64,000 bases of DNA from Trichosporon coremiiforme (lineage: Eukaryota; Basidiomycota; Tremellomycetes; Trichosporonales; Trichosporonaceae), in assembly GCA_039545355.1 (NCBI GenBank), contig BCJJ01000011.1:1024851-1088850 (forward strand), read 5' to 3'. Below the pieces are notes generated by a model. That model saw only the letters and a program-made list of their open reading frames with translations, was not told the DNA's origin and searched no databases. This document shows, piece by piece, positions 10,369 through 20,499 of the stretch. The translations under genes and the position numbers were made by a program. Every line of letters starts with the position of its first letter. Position 1 is the first letter of the stretch.

Positions 10369-12036
10369 TTAGGCGTTGATCTGAGCAGGCTGGAGCGAGA
10401 GCGCGCCCTCGGCCTCCCTGTGCTCCTTGGCGCGGAGCTTGGCCTCGCGGCGGAGCTCGACGCTGCGAGCCTTGGGGTAATGAGCGTCAAAGACGTCGTC
10501 GAGCTCCTCGAGCGAGAGCTGCTTCGTCTCCACGACGAAGAGCCAGATGACCACGCATCCGACAATGTCCCAGCACATGAAGATGAGGTAGACCTTCCAT
10601 CCGAGGGCCTTCATGGCGTCGGGGATGCCGAAGGTGTTGATGAGGGAGAAGACGGCGGCGCACCAGCCCTGCAGCGCGAGACCCTTGGCACGGACCTCGT
10701 AGCTGAGGATCTCGGCGGGGTACAGGCCTTGCAGCGGCGTCCAGCCAAAGGAGAAGAAGACGTTCCAGAGCATGATAAACGCGATACCGGCCTTGGAGCG
10801 GGCGTTGCTCTGCGCGCCGTGCGGCTGCACGAGACCCGCGATGATGCCCAGACAACACGCGGCCCAGATCTCTGAGCCGAGCATGAGCGGCCGGCGGCCG
10901 ACATAGTCGATGCACGCCGCGCCGCTCATGGCGCCGACCATGGCGACGACGCTCGAGACGAGCGTGAGCGTGCGCTGCTCGTTGCCGCTCGTGATGCCCG
11001 CGTTCTGCAGAAGAGACGGCATGAAGTAGCTCACCATGCCGTTGCCAGACAGCTGACCCCAGCACGCGACAATGATGCAGAGGCCGAAACGGTACCGGTC
11101 GCCGCGGGTGCGCCAGATCGGGCGGAAGTCCCACCAGCGCTTGTCGGCGCCGTCGAGCTTGACGTTCTCCTCAATCTCGGTCATGGTGAGCTGCACGAGG
11201 GGCGAGTTGACGTCGTCGTCGCGCGAGTGCAGGTTGGCGAGGATGCGAGCCGCCTGGTCCTTCTTGCCGCGGGCGAAGAGCCAGCGAGGCGACTCGGGGC
11301 AGAGCATGATGAAGAGGAAGTTGACGGCCGCAAACGTCATCTGCAGCAGGAAGGGGACGCGCCAGCTCGAGTCGTCGCTGCGGCGGCCGTACGGGATCGC
11401 CACGCCGGTTGCGACAATGTTGCCGACGTACCAGCAGCAGTTTGACAGGCCGAGCACGATACCACGGTTCCACGGCGAGGAGATCTCGGCGAGGTACACC
11501 TTGGCAGCCGTTCCGGCCATTGTGCCGCCGAGGCCGACGAAGAAGCGGCCCGCAAGCAGCCAGTCCATGTTCTTCGCGTAGCCGTTGATGAAGCAGCCCA
11601 TGATGAGGAGAGCGTTGCCGAGGAACATGGCCCAACGGCGGCCGATCCAGTCCGGGATGATGATCGAGGGGAAGAACGCGACAACCATGCCGACAGTGTA
11701 GATCCCGAAGACGATGTTGGTGCCCGTAAGCGCGTCTTGGCTGAGGCGTTAGCGCCTCCGTTCAGCAGAGAGGGCCACTCACAGTCCGAAGTACTTGTGG
11801 AAGGTGTCCATGCTGTTCACACTTCCGATGATGGTGCCGTCGAAACCGACGTCGGCGGACGCGGCACACGCAATGGTCACAACGGCCATGAACTTGTACC
11901 ACCTGGGGTCGTTCCATCCCGGTCCGGGGTCCGCGATACGCGCCGCCGTCAGGACGGTAGCGGCGTCAACGCCACGGTCGATGTGCGCGACATCGACTTT
12001 CTCGTCCTTTCCGACCGAGTGCACCGAGTCGGGCAT
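10369..12036 (-). CDS. MFS sugar porter, lactose/galactoside permease-like
   Basis: Exons 12036-11783 and 11740-10369 flank a 42-nt intron (GTGAGT to GCTAACGCCTCAG) and encode 541 residues. Sugar-porter signatures are present: IGRRWAM after TM2, RFFVGLGGTMAGTAAKVYLA, CPESPRWL before the central loop, DYVGRRPLML, and VETKQLSLEELDDVF at the end (the PETKG-type motif). The N-terminal cytoplasmic stretch is ~60 residues. The family imports hexoses or disaccharides across the plasma membrane by proton symport; overall likeness is to LAC12-type permeases. It is divergent to a secreted alpha-galactosidase, so galactose or an alpha-galactoside is a reasonable substrate guess. Confidence 0.85.
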
Positions 12037-12455
12037 GATGCTTTTCTGTTCGTGTGAGTATAAGAGAGAGGTGAGTGGGTGGGGTCCAACGACGAAGAGA
12101 AGATAACACCCCGGCCATAAATACTCTTCTGGAGCTTGGGCTATCTTGCATGGTTCCTTGGCGGTCTGGCCGGTCTGGCCAGCGTTTGCCGCCCACGGCG
12201 GACCATGGCGGGGCAAGCGGCGCTATCGCTGCCGTCGCTGAATGGGGCCAATGGAAGTACTGGGCCCCGCTAGCCGTACGGAAATCATGGGAACCGTATG
12301 CGCGTATGCTCCGTGGACTTGGCGGGACAAGCTCACAGGGACGATTGCAAAACTGTGATGATCGACGAGTCGCGCGAGTCGCGCGAGCCGGGTGAGTTGC
12401 GAGATGCGGCCGAGAACGCGGCCCCGCATTTGCGTTTGTTGATGACGCCGAGGGC

Positions 12456-12512
12456 AAAATTCCCGTTCGCGAGAGGCCCGGTGATCAGCTCGAGGGGAAA
12501 AATTCCCGTTCG
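12456..12512. repeat. 14-bp direct repeat in the shared promoter
   Basis: Two exact copies of AAAATTCCCGTTCG (12456-12469, 12499-12512) in the same orientation, 43 bases apart, about four helical turns. Possible paired binding sites for a regulator of the flanking genes. Confidence 0.6.
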
Positions 12513-12929
12513 AGGCGTCGCGCGTTGCCAATGCATGGCTAAGCATTACTCGGGCTAGTGAGGGCTAGCGGGGCCGCGAGGATCGACCGTTCATCACTTC
12601 CTGAGCGTTCGCCATGCTGGGAAGACGCGATATCGGGGAGTGCGGCGAAAACGGCGCGTTAGGCCCGGAAAAGGAGTGGGTGGGGTGGGCGGCTGTCGGC
12701 GGGATATGCCTGTTCCGACGCGCGCGACGCTCGAGTGAGGGGCCATGAGGGGCAAAGCACAGGGACACTGGCAGGGCCGTGCGGCCCCACATTAGCCCAC
12801 ATGGTCCCGCAGAAGGGAAGAAGCATGCATGCGGATGTCACAGGAGGGATCTAATCTTGTCCGCAAGCTAAGAGGCGGGCAGGACGCCGTATGTGACAGT
12901 GCCAAGTGGGCACGAAGACAGCCGTGCAT

Positions 12930-12935
12930 TATAAA
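12930..12935 (+). promoter_or_regulatory. TATA box of alpha-galactosidase gene
   Basis: TATAAA in the context GCATTATAAATGTG, about 103 bases before the ATG, consistent with an inducible gene. Confidence 0.6.
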
Positions 12936-13037
12936 TGTGCCGGCTGACCTGATATCACCCTCACGTCAGCAGCGTATCAGCTTCTCCCTTCGTGTCCTCA
13001 TATCCAAGACACCCGCAAGCCACCAACGCCGCACGCC

Positions 13038-14237
13038 ATGTTCCTCGTTCCTGGTACCTCCGCGATCACGGCCTTGGCCTCCCTCCTCCTCGCGACTGGC
13101 GCCGATGCACTCGACAACGGCCTCGCACGCACCCCGCCCATGGGCTGGAATTCCTGGAACGCAGTACGGTGCACGGTGAACGAGACGATTGTGCGCGCCG
13201 CCGCCGACGCGCTGGTTGACTCCGGCCTCGCAAGCGCCGGGTACGAGTACATCGTGCTCGACGACTGCTGGCAGGACTACAAGCGCGGCGCGGACGGGGC
13301 ACTGCGCGCGCACCCGACAAAATTCCCCAGCGGCATCGCGGCGCTCGCGTCGTATGTGCGCTCCAAGGGGCTGAAATTCGGTCTCTACGGCTCGCCTGGG
13401 ACGCGGACGTGCGCCATGATCTACGACAAGTACCCCGGCACGGGGCTCGGGAGCAAAGGACACGAGCAGCAGGACGCCGACACGTGGGCGGCCTGGGGCG
13501 TGCAGTATCTCAAGTACGACTGGTGTCTGGCCGACAAGGACGGGCTGGTGCACCAGCCTGCGTTTGAGCAGATGCGCGACGCGCTCGCCGCGACCGGCAA
13601 GGGGGGCGAGATCACATACTCGATCTCCGAGTACGGCCACACCAAGCCGTGGACGTGGGCTGCGCCCGTTGCGAATCTCTGGCGCACGACGGCCGACATC
13701 CAGCCCCGCTGGGACAGCGTCGCGCGCATCATCGAGTCACAGGCTGCGCTGGCTGGGACATCGGCGCCGGGCGCGTGGAACGACCCCGACATGCTCCAGA
13801 TCGGAAACGGCATGTTCACCGCGGAGGAGACGCGCTCACACGTCGCTATGTGGGCCATGCTCGCGGCCCCGCTCATGGTGGGAACTCTCGTTCAGAAGCT
13901 CCCCCAGCACACCCTCGACGTACTCGCCAACCCGCGCCTGGTCGCTATTGACCAAGACGCCCTCGGGAAGCAGGCAGCGCGTACACAGCAGGCCGCTGGC
14001 TTGGATCTCTGGACACGCGAACTTAGCAACGGGCACCAGGCTATCGCCGTTTTCAACACGGGTAACAGTACCCAGAGCGTCACCCTTTCGCTCGGAGAGG
14101 ACGCGGCATTGACAGATATATGGTCCGGTGACGTCGTCGCTCACGGTACCCTGAAGGTCACCACACAAGTCAAGGCGCACGACACGGCCGTGTTCACTCG
14201 CGAGTCGGTCGGAGACGTTAGCATCACTGTAGCATAG
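13038..14237 (+). CDS. secreted alpha-galactosidase, GH27 (melibiase)
   Basis: Intronless, 399 residues. Residues 1-24 form a signal peptide (hydrophobic TALASLLLATGADA). The mature protein begins with the GH27 hallmark LARTPPMGWNSWN. YLKYDWC holds the nucleophile Asp at residue 161, and WNDPDML holds the acid/base Asp at 251. A (beta/alpha)8 barrel is followed by the usual beta-sandwich C-terminal domain (about 310-399). It hydrolyses terminal alpha-1,6-galactose from melibiose, raffinose or galactomannan outside the cell. The length matches fungal GH27 enzymes. A sugar porter lies divergently upstream, a TATA box stands at 12930, and lack of introns fits inducible expression. Confidence 0.95.
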   Translation: MFLVPGTSAITALASLLLATGADALDNGLARTPPMGWNSWNAVRCTVNETIVRAAADALVDSGLASAGYEYIVLDDCWQDYKRGADGALRAHPTKFPSGIAALASYVRSKGLKFGLYGSPGTRTCAMIYDKYPGTGLGSKGHEQQDADTWAAWGVQYLKYDWCLADKDGLVHQPAFEQMRDALAATGKGGEITYSISEYGHTKPWTWAAPVANLWRTTADIQPRWDSVARIIESQAALAGTSAPGAWNDPDMLQIGNGMFTAEETRSHVAMWAMLAAPLMVGTLVQKLPQHTLDVLANPRLVAIDQDALGKQAARTQQAAGLDLWTRELSNGHQAIAVFNTGNSTQSVTLSLGEDAALTDIWSGDVVAHGTLKVTTQVKAHDTAVFTRESVGDVSITVA

Positions 14238-14366
14238 CGGGAACAAGCAGAGTATAAGGAATCATGCATGATACACGGGGAAGAGCTACAGGCTACAAAG
14301 AGATGGGTGGGAGGACACCAAAGGGGGGGGGCAACATGTGTCGCCGGCCCTCGCGCATAGCGTTGC

Positions 14367-15403
14367 CTAGCTGCAAACACGACCATTATGAACGTCCTCG
14401 GCCCCGCCGAAGAGCGCCACCTCGGCATTGGAGTCGAACGTGTCGTCAGGGTCGGAGCTGTCGCCATTGGAGAGAACGGGGGCGTCGCTGCTGCCGCCGG
14501 AGCTGTCCGAGCCACCTGAGGTGCTACGAGTGCCCCCCGAGTGCGTCACGGTCGAAGGGAGGTTCGGCTGACCGGCTGCTTGCAGTTGATGAGCTTCTTG
14601 ACGACCTCGGGACTGAGAGCGCCATACTCGTTGCCAGTCACATTCTTCATCGGCTTCATGAACCAAGCAGGTATCCTAGCCCTACGCCCAGTCTTCATGA
14701 CTTCCGGCGCCATAGGCAAGTCTCTCCAGGTGATCTTGTCTCGGACCGAAAAGCCAACGAACCCCCCCCCCTCAGAGCTTTCGTGACCCACTCCTCGACT
14801 TCCTCCTGCGGTAATGGCGCCTCTCGACCACAACGCTGCTCGAACTCTTCAGCCTGCCGTCAGCATAACCACGTTGGTAGGCTTCACTCACCATTTGACT
14901 AGCCGTTGCAGCAATGGCGGGTTGGGCCGCAAACCACTCCTCCAATGTGTCGAACTTGCCCCTGTCGCTGTCGGGATACCCCCACGCAATGTAGTAGCGC
15001 TGGCTGCAGAGTTAGATAGTATATCTGGAAAAAACCACTGAAGACCTCACTCACATTTCAAGCGCCTTGTCCGCCACCACGAGCCGATACACGTAAGCGG
15101 GCACCTGGTGAGGGACCTCCCTATCCGGCCCAGGGGGGTGCTTCGAATCGGGGCAATAGTCGTTCCTTTAGGCGTTTGTGACTAGGAAGGCAGCGAGGCA
15201 GAGGTGGTGCTTGTCGTACACGGGGCCGCGGTAGGGCCATATTCCAAAGGCAGCGCGATAGTAACCTGGGCGCGCGGAAAGCCCGTGGTAGCCGGGTGTG
15301 GCTTGTTTGGCTCAAGCCAAGCCGGCCGGGTCGGCTGTGGAGCTGGGGCCGATTTGAAGGGTGAGATAGGGGAGATGATGTTGGTGAAAGCGGCCAGAGC
15401 CAT
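14367..15403 (-). pseudogene. remnant of an unknown fungal gene with several frame breaks
   Basis: From ATG 15403 (MALAAFTNIISPISPFK) coding signal continues to the stop at 14367 but needs a frame change near 15300, read-through of TAA at 15178-15180, a frame change in a run of ten C (plus strand, 14762-14771) and another near 14575. Two good introns remain: 15054-15004 (GTGAGT to CTAACTCTGCAG) and 14891-14854 (GTGAGT to GCTGACGGCAG). Recognisable pieces include YYRAAFGIWPYRGPVYDKHH, IQRYYIAWGYPDSDRGKFDT, VRDKITWRDLPMAPEVMK and a Ser/Gly/Asp-rich tail. I do not know the family. Intact splice sites with broken exons suggest recent loss, or local sequence error for the homopolymer break. Confidence 0.55.
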
Positions 15404-15635
15404 GTTGAATTGTGTGGTGGTGATACAGTTGTTGAAGGAGAAGGTTGGGAGGATGGACGAGAGTGAGTGAGTGGAGAGGAGTAGAGAAGTAGAGAATGGC
15501 AACCATCCAGGCCATTGGTTTGTGTGCGCGGATACAGTGTATGCACGTATGCAGCCATCTCATCTCAGCCGAGGTTCCGTCTGTTCAATACAATAGGTTG
15601 ATCGGGTCAGGCTGATAGTCACAACTGTTCTACGC

Positions 15636-15960
15636 CTAAGAACCGCCCCTCAATACGTGTCCCGTAGCTGCTGCAAATGGTACCGGTACGACTACAATCT
15701 GAGGGCGAAGGGACATCGGGCACTGACAGGAAAACGCACGAACGCTTACTTGAGTGTGAAGAAGAGGGCAATCGGGATGTGTTTGAGTGCTGCGTGAGGG
15801 GTCGAACAACACCAGGCACGCCGCCCCCGGACCCTGGAAAAGCACTGTAGCGTCGCACTGGAATCCACGCGTCGACGCGTTCCAGCGCTTGTGACCCTCG
15901 TTAATCGAACCGTATTGTTCGGGCGATGACGATGCATGCTTCCACTGCTTCACTGCTCAT
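15636..15960 (-). pseudogene. gene remnant, possibly of a membrane protein
   Basis: A coding-like stretch in one frame (SINEGHKRWNASTRGFQCDA, then GPGAACLVLF) is continued only in another frame (HAALKHIPIALFFTLK), after which GTAAGC resembles a donor site. The hydrophobic, aromatic composition suggests a membrane protein. No full exon structure can be built and no start is clear (ATG 15960 opens only ~19 residues). Weak evidence. Confidence 0.3.
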
Positions 15961-15985
15961 CGCCAATTGACCATAGCAGCTGGCA

Positions 15986-17280
15986 TCATCTCATAAATGG
16001 AGTTAACGAAGGCTGGGACGCTTCATCCCTGAGCATACTGGGCTGATCATGAACGCAGTGTCCGGTGCAGTTGGCTACGGGCCCGAGGGGCGAGGCTGGA
16101 CGGAAGGCATGGCTAGATTCGCTGCGCCTGGTGCTGCTGAACTGGCGCAGCTGGTGCCGCTGGTGCAGAACGAGTCGCGAGTCTAGTGGCCAGCCACACC
16201 TCAGCCTCGAGCCGTCGCCGAATCGATCCAGGCACATACTGTACCCCTCAGCCCGGGACACGACGGCCATGTCTGGCGTTTCAAACCTCTGACGCACAGA
16301 GGTCCGAGAGACACCCAGCTACGTCGCCTCATTCTCCGTGCTTGGTCCCGCGGTTGAGGTACGTAAACGGGGTGTACGCGAGCGATCGGAACTCGGGGTA
16401 TTGACAGACTCGACCAGGACTGACGGCGAGGGACCCAGATGCGTCGGAACTCGTCGAGCGGTGCCAGTCGCGCAACGACGTGAGTCTGAGGCACCCGAGC
16501 CACCGGAGCCCCTTTCCGGCTCCTTCTTCACTGCCTCCCCACCCTTCGCCATCACACCCAGCCCCGCCTCCATCCCGGGCTCCCTCCCCCTCCCACGCTC
16601 CAGCCCGCACCCCTCACCTTCTCCCTCTCCCCCCGCCCCCCGGCCGCAAAAATCCCACAACAATCCCCCTCACGTACCCCGCACCTCCCTCGCCGCGCGC
16701 AGCTGGACGTCGAACACCTCCTTCTGCTTGTTCTGGCATCGGCGCTGCTTTGTCGTATTCCGCGCTGGACGTTGTAGGTCCGTGGCTACCCCGCCTGGAC
16801 CGCTTAGTGGCGTTGGCGCGTCGCGCTGCGTTATGATGTCGAGTTCCACGTCGCGTTCTGATTCGCGGTGCGTGATCCAGCGCTTAGACTCGTTTTGAGG
16901 TGGGAGGTGTTGGCTGCGCGTTAGGGGTCCTGCAGGCAAGATACAGCTGGGGCTGTTCGGTGGAGGGTGAAGGTTGGAGAGGGGAGGCGAAGTGGAGGTG
17001 AGAGTGGACGATGGAGGTGGTGAGTGAAGTACCGAGACGAAGAAATACACTACCGGCATCAAGTGAGCACGCAGAACTCCTCATCCACTCCCCCAAGATG
17101 GACCGATACAGTCTCCGCCTCCGCTTCTCGCCATGCAGTAGTCTGGCTCTCGAGTCGCGCGTGAAGCGGCGCCCCAGTTCAGTCTTCAAGCTCGGCCACG
17201 CGTCGAATGCCTCTCTCTTCGCTGCCGCGCGTTCGGCGGCCGTGTCGCGTTTTCGACGGCTACGAAGCTGTCAGTAGTCG
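15986..17280 (-). pseudogene. fragmentary coding signal, basic protein remnant
   Basis: Several minus-strand segments look coding but cannot be joined. RSRRKRDTAAERAAAKREAF and GRRFTRDSRARLLHGEKRRR lie near 17265-17110, preceded in frame by a TGA. A charged segment near 16885-16680 contains KRWITHRESERDVELDIITQ and RRCQNKQKEVFDVQLRAARE. A Ser/Thr-rich tail follows down to 16319, where TAG is followed in the same frame by open sequence to 15986. Composition suggests a DNA-binding or regulatory protein. Called as a remnant because in-frame stops separate the pieces; a complex intact gene is less likely. Confidence 0.3.
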
Positions 17281-17775
17281 GCTGAAATGACGCGTTCTTC
17301 CCAAAGCAGCGGCTCGGAGTGGAGCTCCTCGGGCGTTGGCTGCGGACTGGGTGGGAGGTGGGAGTGGCTGGGCTTGGTGAGTCGGACGGATTGAGTCAGG
17401 GTGAGCCGGGGTTAGAACGAGCGGTGATGAACAGCTGATGGTTCGTTTGGGAGTGAGTGGAATGATGGAATGAAGCAGATGCAGAAGGACGAGATCGTCG
17501 TCGTGCTGGAGCTCCTCGTTAGGGAGCGAGGTGGAGCGGCGTTGAGGTGCAGAGGTGCAACGGAGCGGAGGGAGCGACGGAGCGAGGAGGGTGCAATGTG
17601 ACGGCCGGGGTCTTGGGCCATGGTTGGATACACACCAACGCTCCTTCCCATCACTCAGTGATCAGCCCGTCCTCACTCGGTCAGTTGGCGAGGTGGTCAG
17701 TCAATCAGTCGGCTGGTTCTGCAGTGCCAAGCGATGCATGCACCAACTTCAGGATTCCAAGACTTTTTCGATACG
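17281..17775. other. intergenic, no gene recognised
   Basis: About 500 bases with GA-rich and GGAGCG-rich stretches near 17500-17590. A coding-like piece (EELHSEPLLWEERVISADY, minus strand, near 17330-17275) at the left edge may belong to the adjacent remnant. Confidence 0.35.
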
Positions 17776-18050
17776 CTACCGCGGCCGCTGCTCGCAGATC
17801 TGACACCGCGTCCCGTGCACCAGACAGTTGGTGTGGAACTCGCGCGTGCACCAGATACACACGTATCCGCCTGCGAGCGCGATGAGCTCGTGCGTGTTGC
17901 GCCCGTCTGTTGTCAGCTAGGTACGATTCTTCGATAGCGAATAAGGAGAGTGGACGAGTACTCACAGGACTGCACCGAGTGTACCTTGGCGGGGCAGAAG
18001 CAGGACGAGTCGGAGGCGATGGTCGAGAGGCGGTAGTACACGTCGAGCAT
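17776..18050 (-). CDS. 71-residue Cys/His-rich (RING-like) small protein
   Basis: Exons 18050-17966 and 17906-17776 join across a 59-nt intron (GTGAGT to GCTGACAACAG) to give 71 residues. Metal-ligand-like residues are C17, C19, C45, C48, H53, C56, H59, C63 and C66; the spacing CxxC-x4-H-xx-C-xx-H-xxx-C-xx-C resembles a cross-brace RING or PHD-type finger lacking part of its first half. The frame is open a little upstream of the ATG. It lies 140 bases after another tiny zinc-type ORF on the same strand; the two could be halves of one gene separated by a frame break. Function unknown. Confidence 0.5.
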
Positions 18051-18193
18051 GGCTTTGAGTACAGCTGGGGGACGAGGCATGGGGACGGAGGGGAGAGGAG
18101 GGAGTGGTTACTTTTGAATGGAACATGTGTCGAGGGAGGCGGTGTGGTGAACAATGACGGTGGAAGCCAGATCGACGACGAAGCGTCCCCCGT

Positions 18194-18484
18194 TCACTTC
18201 TTGACCGTCTTGACCTGCGACGCGGCCTGCGCGACCTGCGCGACCTGCGCGACCTGCGCGACCTGCGCGACCTGCGTAGCGACCCCGGACGCCGTGACAG
18301 GCAGCACGGGACGAATGGGCAGGGGCCTCGTGAACGCGTAGCCCATCCACTGGCCGCAGTATACACAGATCAGATCGCCGCTGCCAAACGCGACGCCGTG
18401 GCAGGGACCTTTGTTTGTCAGTCCTTACCAGTGCTTGGGGAACTCACGACCACGATTGAGGGTGTGCGTGCAGGGGCCAAACAT
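18194..18484 (-). CDS. 83-residue zinc-ribbon-like protein with VAQ repeats
   Basis: Exons 18484-18448 and 18408-18194 flank a 39-nt intron (GTGAGT to ACTGACAAACAAAG). The N-terminal half has C5, H7, C15, H16 and a CVYC knuckle at 27-30, resembling a treble-clef or zinc-ribbon site. The second half contains five VAQ triplets encoded by a 9-bp tandem repeat and ends in KTVKK. An alternative frame downstream (VNGGRFVVDLASTVIVHH) also looks coding, so the stop at 18194 may be a lesion that detached this piece from the 71-residue ORF. No family recognised. Confidence 0.5.
18231..18275. repeat. 9-bp tandem repeat, five copies
   Basis: GCGACCTGC repeated five times exactly, inside the 83-residue ORF, encoding VAQ units on the minus strand. 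Copy number can change without shifting frame, so it may be length-polymorphic. Confidence 0.85.
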
Positions 18485-18942
18485 GGCGGGTTTTTGGTTG
18501 GGCGGTGGTGCTGGGTGTTGGGCCGGGGAGGCCGAGGTGACCATCTGTGGGGTGGTGAGGAGGAGTAACTGAGTAAGACGGCCTTATATCCTGGTGGGAT
18601 CTGAGCGGCTGGGGCCGCAGCGGCGGCAGAGGTGCTCCGCTTGCCCCGCTCCGGACATGAACATGCGAAGTGGGAGACATGGGAAGATCGAGGGGTAAGT
18701 GTGCCGAGCGAGTGTGGTGATGGGGTGCGACGGCGTCGGTGCTGCGGAATGCGTGTGTCGTAGAAAGTGGAAACATGTCACGGTGGGTACGCATCTGGGG
18801 GTCAGATTCGACATGAGCCTGTGGTGCGATCAGTTCGTGGTCAGTCCGCGGTACGTCTCTATGAGTCGCATTCCTACCACCATCACCTGAGCGGCTCAGT
18901 CCTCCCGCAAAAGCAGTATACACAGTGTGCTGCATCTCACGA
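18485..18942. other. intergenic
   Basis: About 460 bases between the start of the zinc-ribbon-like ORF and the stop of CCS1, both on the minus strand, so it holds the promoter of the former. Nothing else is recognised. Confidence 0.45.
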
Positions 18943-19953
18943 TTAGACGCCCTTCTTCTCCATCTCGCGGCCTTCCTCCCACATCGTCCGGCCGGAGCAG
19001 GCGCAGACCGTCTTGTCATTACCCCACACGCCAGAGGAGCGCGCGACGACACCGGCGAACACGCTCCCCGGCTTGCCGTCGTTCTCTCCCGCCTTCTGGA
19101 CGACGCACGCGCGTCCGATCCACTCCCACAGCTGTCCGTCGACCTCCTTGAACAGGTCCCCGTAGCCCTTGCCGTCCGGCTTCAGCTGGCCGAGGCTCAC
19201 GAATTCGCCTCCCGTCGACTTTGGCGGGTCAACGAGGTTGCCCGTCTTCGAGACGTAGACGTTGAACTTGTCCTGCGCTGCGTTTGGTGGGAAGCGCACC
19301 GTCAGGTCCATGAGGATGCTCTTGGGAGCGATCTGCACGAAGCGCGAGATACCGTACACCTGCTGGGAGAACTCGTCCTCCTTCAGTCCTGGCAGCGACT
19401 TGGAGGCGTCAGGCGAGGGGAGGGCGATCGGGGACTCGAGAATGGAGATGGCGGCTTCGGAGGGGACGTTCGGATCGGCGGACGACGCTCCGCGGACGAG
19501 CACCTGGCGCTCGGTCGACTTGAGCGCCGAGAGGAGCTGTGACGGGGGAGCTTGGTGTCAGCTCACGCTCCAGGGAGGTTGCCCAGCTGTCTCCACGACT
19601 GAACTTACTCTTTCCAGTGATGGTTACCCGCTTGTTGTCGAGTTCGATGTCGTATCGGTCGATACCTGCCGTTAGCTCACGGAACAACGCAGTCGACGAC
19701 GAGAGGGGCGCAACGGGGTGTGCACCAAACGATCCGCGGGAGCCTGGACACACGAAAGGCACACCTAACAACACTCACCAGGAACACTGCTGAGAGCCTT
19801 CTCGACTGCATTGACACACTGGTGGTCAGCTCTTGCCGGAATGCCAGCTCACGTTCTGGCACGTCATGTCGACGGCGAACTCTGTCTGTGCTTTGTCAGC
19901 TAAGGCTCAAGAACGGTGTAGCTCACCCTGAACGCAGAACTGGCGAGAGTCAT
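18943..19953 (-). CDS. CCS1: copper chaperone for superoxide dismutase
   Basis: Five exons (19953-19927, 19885-19853, 19818-19779, 19665-19609, 19550-18943) give 254 residues in frame; the first three are only 27, 33 and 40 nt. Introns are 41, 34, 113 and 58 nt, all ending with CTGAC or CTAAC boxes. Domain I is an HMA-type copper site, MTCQNC (C18, C21), followed by VEKALSSVPGIDRYDIEL. Domain II resembles Cu,Zn-SOD (FVQIAPKSILMDLTVRFPP; GQLKPDGKGYGDLFKEVDG). Domain III ends with the CxC copper-transfer motif (C235, C237) in CACSGRTMWEE. It loads copper into SOD1 in cytosol and mitochondrial intermembrane space. It is divergent from ARG7. Confidence 0.92.
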
Positions 19954-20499
19954 TTTGCTGTTGTGTGCAGGCTTGCACTTGCTGATTGTGAGATAGTTAG
20001 AGTGAAGTGGGGAAGTCTAGAGGTCGCGAGGAAGGGCTTAGTCATGGCGAGCGGCGAGCGGCCTGCCGGTCCATGTCGGGATCGTCATTTCCGGTTGAAC
20101 CAACGAAACCTCCACACCTCCACCTTACGACCCTTTTTCGTCGCGTGAGTGCCTTTCGACTGTTATCCTTATCAGTGAGGCCCCGTACTGCATGTTACGT
20201 TCCTGCGCCCTCATCAACTCCCGCAGCACATCCCTCCCGCCCCTATTAATAGACTTGCGACTCCGTCACCGACACTCTCCGACCCGGCGGAGAACATGGC
20301 CCATGTCATCACTGACTCGGTCTGTTCAGCGGAGAGCGAGCGAGTAAGGAACGAAAACACACACAGGGCGAGATAAGCGAGTCACGTGACTCAATGACTC
20401 GAGAAAGATCGATGATATAATTGCTCCGGGTGTGAGAGCGCCTCCATCGCAAGGAGCGTAAGACCGAGCTACGTCTCATTTCCCACAACCCACAGCATC
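19954..20499. promoter_or_regulatory. divergent promoter CCS1 / ARG7 with Gcn4-type sites
   Basis: The 546 bases between the two starts contain GAGTCACGTGACTC (20379-20392), a perfect 14-bp palindrome holding an E-box CACGTG. It overlaps a full Gcn4-type element TGACTCA (20387-20393), with another TGACTC at 20395-20400 and one near 20313. The cluster sits 100-120 bases before the ARG7 ATG, which suits general amino-acid control of an arginine gene. Confidence 0.65.

Larger units (their letters stand above)
12037..13037. promoter_or_regulatory. 1-kb shared promoter between sugar porter and alpha-galactosidase
   Basis: Both genes start outward from this region. It contains a direct repeat AAAATTCCCGTTCG at 12456-12469 and 12499-12512 (43 bases apart), a tandem GTCTGGCCG-type duplication near 12160-12178, and GAGTCGCGC duplications near 12367-12388. 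A TATA box (TATAAA, 12930-12935) lies ~103 bases before the alpha-galactosidase ATG. The repeats are candidates for operator sites of a shared regulator; that is inference. The longest open frames here (about 160 residues) look like chance in GC-rich DNA. Confidence 0.55.

Noticed and set aside
12060..12560. Overlapping 100-160-residue frames in the sugar-porter/alpha-galactosidase promoter
   Set aside because: Repetitive Arg/Ser/Pro composition and position between two divergent starts indicate promoter DNA.
16338..16898. 186-residue plus-strand frame
   Set aside because: Pro/Ser low complexity created by a C-rich tract; the minus strand shows better coding signal.
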